A DNA stretch of 64,000 nt from a bacterium A37T11 (GTDB taxonomy: Bacteria; Bacteroidota; Bacteroidia; Sphingobacteriales; Sphingobacteriaceae). Shown here in pieces: positions 58,995-64,000 of the stretch. The stretch lies in assembly GCA_900109895.1 (NCBI GenBank), contig FOBR01000027.1, positions 1-64,000 of the forward strand, in the 5' to 3' direction. The position numbers and the translations under genes are program-made. The notes beneath the pieces were generated by a model. The model searched no databases, had not been told where the DNA came from, and was given only the letters and a program-made list of their open reading frames with translations. Each line of letters starts with the position of its first letter. Position 1 is the first letter of the stretch.

Positions 58995-61607
58995 ATGTTC
59001 AAAATAGAGCTAAATATCCTTTACGGCATCCTGTTAATATTGGGTATCCGTTACGTATCTCCCGTTGGGAAACCCCTGCCACCAGACTCAGATAAACCCG
59101 GACTCCGGATAGATACCTTTGCCGGACCCGACCTCACTCCCAGCCCTGCCTGCCTGGCGGTAGCGGCTACAGGAGAAGTTTTTGTGGGCGTTGACCGTAT
59201 CGGTTCACTAGGCAAAAAACCCGGTCAGGGAGCCATTATCCGCCTAATAGACCGGGATAACGACGGAAAAGCCGATGAACACACCCAGTTTGCCCTAGTG
59301 GACAACCCACGGGGAATCCTAGCCATCGGAGATCAGGTATTTGTTCTCCATACTGTATTTAAAGACTCCCTTGCCACCGGCATGGATCTGGTTGTTTTTG
59401 ATGATAAAGACCATAATGGCCTAGCCGACGGAGACCCCAAGACCCTGGTGCGTCACATGAGTTCCACCAAATACTTACAAGAGCGCGGCACGGACCATGC
59501 TACAAACGGCATACGCATGGGCATTGACGGCTGGATCTATATCGCTGTGGGCGATTTTGGTTTTCATGATGCTGTAGATGCAGCCGGCGACAGCCTTACC
59601 ATGATGGGTGGAGGTATTGTACGCGTACGGCCGGACGGTACCGAAATGGAAATGTATACCCATGGCTTGCGCAACATCTATGATGTAGCCATTGACCCCT
59701 ATATGAACATCTTTACGCGCGACAATACCAATGACGGTGGCGGCTGGAATATACGGTTCAGCCATCAAATACAGTCAGGGGAATATGGATACCCGCTCCT
59801 GTTTAAGCACTTCACCGAAGAAATTATCCCTGCCCTGGCAGACTTAGGCGGTGGTTCAGGTACCGGCGCCCTGTATATGGCTGAACCCTCCTGGCCTGCT
59901 CCCTATAATAACGTACCCATGATGTCTGATTGGGGAACTAATCATCTATATATCCATCGCCTAAGCCCGGACGGGCCTACATTTACGCAAAAAGATGAAG
60001 AATTCATTAAAATACCGCAAATCACCGATGTAGATGTGGATGGTTCAGGCCGTATGTACCTTTCTGCCTGGGACGGCGCAGGATATTCCGGCAGCCCTGA
60101 CAAAGGTTTTGTGGTACGTGTCGTTCCAGAAGGCTGGAAATACTCGCCCTACTCAGGCCTACAACAAGCCAACGTAACTTCACTGGTCGATCAGCTTAAA
60201 TCGGCAAGTGCCGTGGCGCGACTTGATGCACAACAGGCGTTGCTAAAATTCCCTTCAAATGTAGCTGGTGCTGCAGCTTGGGGCGTTGCCAGCAATACCT
60301 CGCTTCCGCTGGCCAATCGGGTAGCAGGCATTTTCACCTATGCTCAAGTAGCAGGAGAAAGTGCAATCGACAATCTTGTACTACTTACCCAGGACAAAGC
60401 TGTCCAAGAATTTGCACTCCGTGCGCTAACAGACCGAAAACCCTTTCTAAAGAATGTCCCGATCGGCCCCTTTCTTAGCGGAATAAAAGACAGCGATTTA
60501 CGCGTACAGGCTACTTCGATCATCAGCCTGGGCCGCCTTGGGCGTGGGGAAGCCATTCCTGCCCTATTACAGGTTAAAGTGCCAGCCAGTTTTGTCGCAC
60601 CGCCGTCCGAAGCAGAAGGACCCCATGCCACGCCTAACGCTGCCATCGTCCTGCCTCACCTGGCCGTCAGGGCACTCCTCAGCCTGCATGCTACCGATGC
60701 CTGTTTAGCAGCCATCGGCGGCCCTAATACTACGCTGGCCCTGTGGGTTCTGCGCTATGTACATGAACCAAAAGCGGTCAACGGGCTCATAAATGCCTAC
60801 CGTCACAGCGCTGATCCGGCATTGAAAAAAAACATCCTGACCACCTTAACACGGTTGTATAAAAAAGAATTCAATTATCAGGGGGTTACCTGGTGGAGCA
60901 CCCGTCCGGACGGACACGGCCCCTATTACAATCCCATTGATTGGGAAATGTCGCCCGCCATAAAAACCTTTCTACGCCAGGCAAAACTCCGGGCAACCAA
61001 TACCCAAAAATCCTATATCGCTTTACTGAATGAAAAACAACAAATAGACCTTCCAGAACTGGGAAATATACTTCCAAAAACTACGGAAGCGAAAAAAGCG
61101 GCCAAAGTTGACCTCAATGCCATTAAAAGCAAAAAAGGCCAGGTTGGCAAATCATCCATCGAAGATGTTATGCTGGCCATCGCCAAGATCAAGGGAAATC
61201 CTGCTACCGGCAAGGCACTCTTTACCAGGCAAGGGTGCGTCGCTTGCCATAGCATTACCAAAGGGCAAAAACTGATTGGGCCATACATGGGCCAGATCGG
61301 TAACATTATGAATAAGGAGCAGATCGCCGAATCGATCTTAAAACCTAATGCATCCATTTCCCAAGGTTTTGCGACCAATATGATCACGGCCAAAGGGGGC
61401 AAATCGTATATGGGATTTGTTACTGCTGAAAATGCCCGGCAATTGATCCTGCAGGATATGGCCGGCCAATCCACCACTATTAAAACCGCCGATATCCTGA
61501 CCCGGAAAGAATTGCCGACCTCCATGATGCCGACCGGCCTTGCCAATGCACTCTCTTATGAAGAATTGGCATCCCTGGTTGAATTTTTATCCCAACAGAA
61601 GAAGTAA
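58995..61607 (+). CDS. Beta-propeller/HEAT/cytochrome c dehydrogenase-like protein
   Basis: The 870-residue exported protein starts with a membrane or signal segment (about 8-25). A beta-propeller of the PVC-type membrane-bound dehydrogenase domain follows (about 35-380; RLIDRDNDGKADEHTQFA, TDVDVDGSGRMYLSAWDG), then HEAT-like helical repeats (about 395-640), and a C-terminal cytochrome c domain with Cys748-Val-Ala-Cys751-His752 and a likely distal Met in TSMMPTGL. These modules suggest sugar or alcohol oxidation linked to the respiratory chain. The substrate is unknown. It ends three bases from the convergent DUF3999 gene. Confidence 0.88.
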   Translation: MFKIELNILYGILLILGIRYVSPVGKPLPPDSDKPGLRIDTFAGPDLTPSPACLAVAATGEVFVGVDRIGSLGKKPGQGAIIRLIDRDNDGKADEHTQFALVDNPRGILAIGDQVFVLHTVFKDSLATGMDLVVFDDKDHNGLADGDPKTLVRHMSSTKYLQERGTDHATNGIRMGIDGWIYIAVGDFGFHDAVDAAGDSLTMMGGGIVRVRPDGTEMEMYTHGLRNIYDVAIDPYMNIFTRDNTNDGGGWNIRFSHQIQSGEYGYPLLFKHFTEEIIPALADLGGGSGTGALYMAEPSWPAPYNNVPMMSDWGTNHLYIHRLSPDGPTFTQKDEEFIKIPQITDVDVDGSGRMYLSAWDGAGYSGSPDKGFVVRVVPEGWKYSPYSGLQQANVTSLVDQLKSASAVARLDAQQALLKFPSNVAGAAAWGVASNTSLPLANRVAGIFTYAQVAGESAIDNLVLLTQDKAVQEFALRALTDRKPFLKNVPIGPFLSGIKDSDLRVQATSIISLGRLGRGEAIPALLQVKVPASFVAPPSEAEGPHATPNAAIVLPHLAVRALLSLHATDACLAAIGGPNTTLALWVLRYVHEPKAVNGLINAYRHSADPALKKNILTTLTRLYKKEFNYQGVTWWSTRPDGHGPYYNPIDWEMSPAIKTFLRQAKLRATNTQKSYIALLNEKQQIDLPELGNILPKTTEAKKAAKVDLNAIKSKKGQVGKSSIEDVMLAIAKIKGNPATGKALFTRQGCVACHSITKGQKLIGPYMGQIGNIMNKEQIAESILKPNASISQGFATNMITAKGGKSYMGFVTAENARQLILQDMAGQSTTIKTADILTRKELPTSMMPTGLANALSYEELASLVEFLSQQKK

Positions 61608-61610
61608 AAT

Positions 61611-62858
61611 TCAGGGAACTTTTCGCATCATCCGGATAGAGAAAATACCCAGCAACAGCACCATGATCACTATAATAGCCCAAAGCCAGGCCTTATTCGT
61701 GAACAGGGGTGCTGCTGCTTGCTCCCCGCCAGGGGCAGTGGTTTGCTCTTCTCCCAGTGTGAGTTCGGGTAAAACCTTGGGGATTTTGACAGTAAACTGT
61801 GCAATATCGTATTGCGGCGCTTCCGCATTGGCTTTGCCATATACCAAATAATAGGTGGCTGGCTGTGTAAAGCGGGCAATTAGCTCCTGCACATAGCCCT
61901 TTACTTCAATTGGCCCGATAGATAGCGGCTGGTTGTCCTGCTCATCGATGGTCACCTTTATTGTTTGCAGCAGGGTGCTGGGAAACGTAAATTCATTTTT
62001 TTCCAATGAATTTAAAGTGCCATTGGTTAGTGTATTAAAGTCATATATCCACCCTTTTTCAGTCTTTATACTGTCTGTAAGGTAGCTAATGGTGACAGGC
62101 CGGTAATAATCCAGGCTATCCCTAACAGCTACTTTTAAGTAACTTGCCCGCACGGCGGTTGGTAACCGTACCGTTATGTCCCGTTGTTTTGTCTTTTTAT
62201 TTATTGGGGTTAGGGATACTTTGACGGGAAACGTCCGATATACGCCTTCGGTTGATTCCTGCCTGTACAATTGCGCAGATAACTGTCCGGGATCTTCAGC
62301 ACCAGGAATCAGTATGCGGAAATAGCGGTATACCGATGGAGGAAACGATAACGTGGTGAATCGAAAATCGGTCAGGGCATTTTTGATAGAAACGATGCGG
62401 TAGTTATTCAACAGCGTAAACCACTCCTGTTGGTCCTGGCTACCTTCCAGCTTTACCTTCCAGTCAAAATTTGTCGGTTTGAGCTCAAGCGTTATTTCAT
62501 TTATCGGGTCTGCTGAAGGCACTTCAAAAGTAAAGTAGTGACCTTTATCATTGCTACTGCTGTTCAGCTGCCTAAACGTGATCTCCTTTTTTGCTACCTT
62601 ATTGTTGGCTTCCTTTAATAAGTAAGGCGCCTCAATGGTATCCTTGCCCGCCGTAATTCCAATTATCCTTATATCCGATAGGTCTTCGGATGCCTTTTTA
62701 AATAAGCCGTCTGGCAGCACCAGGCGGTTCCATTGACCCTCAATGCCCGAAATCTGCCGCTGGTAGCGGTAGCCTGGTATCTGCCCCTGAACATGAAGGC
62801 TGCTGCATATCAACAGCACCGCGCCTAAACTAACTCTTACTTTCATCAGCAACTTCAT
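61611..62858 (-). CDS. DUF3999-family exported protein
   Basis: A 415-residue protein with a signal peptide (ending HVQGQ), a large extracytoplasmic beta-rich region, and a C-terminal membrane helix (about 384-404, AWLWAIIVIMVLLLGIFSI) followed by RMMRK. The mature start YQRQISGIEGQWNRLVLPDGLF resembles DUF3999. The ATG at 62858 overlaps the end of the DUF2339 gene by 29 bp (or 62846 by 17). The two families occur together in many genomes, so they probably form one envelope unit of unknown function. Confidence 0.85.
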   Translation of the reverse strand: MKLLMKVRVSLGAVLLICSSLHVQGQIPGYRYQRQISGIEGQWNRLVLPDGLFKKASEDLSDIRIIGITAGKDTIEAPYLLKEANNKVAKKEITFRQLNSSSNDKGHYFTFEVPSADPINEITLELKPTNFDWKVKLEGSQDQQEWFTLLNNYRIVSIKNALTDFRFTTLSFPPSVYRYFRILIPGAEDPGQLSAQLYRQESTEGVYRTFPVKVSLTPINKKTKQRDITVRLPTAVRASYLKVAVRDSLDYYRPVTISYLTDSIKTEKGWIYDFNTLTNGTLNSLEKNEFTFPSTLLQTIKVTIDEQDNQPLSIGPIEVKGYVQELIARFTQPATYYLVYGKANAEAPQYDIAQFTVKIPKVLPELTLGEEQTTAPGGEQAAAPLFTNKAWLWAIIVIMVLLLGIFSIRMMRKVP

Positions 62859-64000
62859 CGGCAATTGTGTTTTTAAATTTATTATACAAAAAGGAAATAA
62901 TCAGCAGTAAAATACCCAACGACACAAAGACCACCGTTTTAGCAATTGTACTTAAATAGGCAATGTCATAAATAAAAAGTTTCACCAGCGTAATGCCAAA
63001 TAAAATCATGGCGCCAATCCGCAGGTGTATTTTCCGTTTCCATATTCCCAATACAATCAGCAATAGCGAATAAATGCCCCATAAAATGCTCAAACCTAAT
63101 TTGTATGCGGCCGTTGAACCGGCTATGTCCAACCAATTTATCAGTTCACTGCTTGCTATCCAAAGCAGGGTTACGTGCAGTAAAATCTCGTATTCCAAGC
63201 GTAGTCGTGGTTTGATGTAAGCTTCCTTCAGGTATCGGTAAGTGGTCCAGAGCGAGAAAGCGACAAACAGGTAGGATAGATACCGTAAGCCAATATTAAT
63301 CCAACCATGCTGGTAGTATTGCCCATTTGTTTGCGCCAGGTAAGACAACCGCAATTCACTGAGCGCATATAATCCGGCACTTAAAAACACCAGTATTGCC
63401 ACTACTTGGAGCACCAGATTGATCCAGCCAAACGCTTCATTTTTAAATTTACGTTGGTTAAACAACGCCAAAACCGAAAGGAACAACAGTGAATAAAGGA
63501 CAGTCCATAGCTGGCCAAAATACATCAGGTCAGTATTGTAATAATATGTTGGATAGTCTTGGGTTTTTGAACCAATGCGCAACTCAGAATCGCTGTATCG
63601 TTGCTCCCAATAATGGCTTATTTCATGATAAAATGCCGAGTAAAGCGCAATCGCTAATACCGTAGGTAACAAAAAGGACAAAATACGATACAACCCTTTG
63701 CGTGCTGTGAGCGAAGAAGGATATGCCGGATTGACGTGCCATTTATTAATAAATGCAAAGGCCAGGATAAATAATATCGAACTTAAAAATTGCACATTAA
63801 GCACGGGGGTAAGCCTAACATCCGTAGCACTATGCGCAATATACCCGTACACAACCCGCCAATCCTGGCAAATACTGATGAAGGCCAGTAACATTATCGG
63901 GTAGGACAACACCTCATACAAGGCCACCTTTTTGACCCTGCCTATCCAGAACAACAGCAAAGCCTCCCCTGCCCACAGTAAAGTTACCCAATGCCCATCT
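62830..64000 (-). CDS. DUF2339-family polytopic membrane protein, 5' end cut by window edge
   Basis: The frame is open from base 64000 to the stop at 62830 (389 codons), and no natural start is needed: upstream codons read GHWVTLLWAGEALLLFWIGRV, which matches the interior of DUF2339 proteins. About ten or more membrane helices are visible. DUF2339 proteins are usually much longer (several hundred residues more), so the N-terminal half lies outside the window. It overlaps the DUF3999 gene. Function unknown. Confidence 0.88.
   Translation of the reverse strand, partial: DGHWVTLLWAGEALLLFWIGRVKKVALYEVLSYPIMLLAFISICQDWRVVYGYIAHSATDVRLTPVLNVQFLSSILFILAFAFINKWHVNPAYPSSLTARKGLYRILSFLLPTVLAIALYSAFYHEISHYWEQRYSDSELRIGSKTQDYPTYYYNTDLMYFGQLWTVLYSLLFLSVLALFNQRKFKNEAFGWINLVLQVVAILVFLSAGLYALSELRLSYLAQTNGQYYQHGWINIGLRYLSYLFVAFSLWTTYRYLKEAYIKPRLRLEYEILLHVTLLWIASSELINWLDIAGSTAAYKLGLSILWGIYSLLLIVLGIWKRKIHLRIGAMILFGITLVKLFIYDIAYLSTIAKTVVFVSLGILLLIISFLYNKFKNTIADEVADESKS

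Noticed and set aside
61013-61546. 177-residue minus-strand ORF inside the cytochrome-propeller gene
   Set aside because: It lies wholly opposite the haem-binding domain, shows no motif and has no neighbour that would transcribe it.
1-64000. CRISPR arrays, insertion sequences, integrons
   Set aside because: I saw no regularly spaced repeats, transposase motifs or terminal inverted repeats in any gap.

Overview
The window reads as a chromosomal segment from a Bacteroidota bacterium, most likely Sphingobacteriales (family-level placement is inference). Support: a SusC/SusD pair driven by an ECF sigma factor and a FecR-type anti-sigma factor, many lipoproteins with a Cys at about residue 20, PorT-like outer-membrane barrels, and Bacteroidota-type promoters (-7 box TAnnTTTG, -33 TTG, spacer about 20) that I could place in front of the tRNA, aroQ, the A-type Fe-S gene and others. 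Coding density is high, most gaps are under 200 bp, no gap above 300 bp lacks a gene, and I see no insertion sequence, prophage, integron or CRISPR array.

Layout. 1-7323 (minus strand): a nutrient-uptake locus in the order sigma factor, FecR, SusC, SusD, TlpA-like thioredoxin (cut by the window edge). A terminator-like hairpin on the opposite strand between fecR and susC suggests a cis-antisense small RNA. 7494-15597: lipoprotein, outer-membrane barrel, tRNA-Lys, head-to-head prmC and the ribD-eamA-yigZ operon, a Spy-like protein, 3-hydroxyacyl-CoA dehydrogenase, and a divergent pair made of a self-cleaving LexA/CI-like regulator and a degenerate GIY-YIG protein. 15619-21235: nuoA-nuoB-purK-purE, then ppk-ppx on the opposite strand. 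21322-31810: a Lys/Ala/Pro-rich histone-like protein, an oxidoreductase, DUF4142, PEP carboxylase, an FUSC membrane protein, and envelope genes (WbqC, lipid A acyltransferase, glycosyltransferase) ending in aroQ. 31974-40702: GH125 mannosidase, murI, an S9 peptidase, a fused SpmA-SpmB-like protein, a tandem ABC ATPase and an enoyl-CoA hydratase-like gene. 40776-47133: a complete TetR-TolC-adaptor-RND efflux operon. 47279-58898: small lipoproteins, an MFS transporter, DUF4442, an AlbA_2 protein, a lipoprotein-SCO-cytochrome c-rnhA operon, an A-type Fe-S protein, an amidohydrolase, a nucleoid-associated protein, trpS, a deoxynucleoside kinase, kdsB and an outer-membrane barrel. 58995-64000: a cytochrome c/beta-propeller dehydrogenase-like protein, and DUF3999 plus DUF2339 membrane proteins, the last cut by the window edge.

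Most of the content is housekeeping and envelope function. The points I would look at first are the putative antisense RNA in the susC leader, the leaderless-type promoters that place TAnnTTTG only 4-6 bases from the start codon of five unrelated genes, the S24 repressor with paired operator-like repeats beside a catalytically degraded GIY-YIG protein, the tandem ABC protein whose two halves carry complementary defects, and a 13-bp inverted repeat that ends two bases before a start codon.
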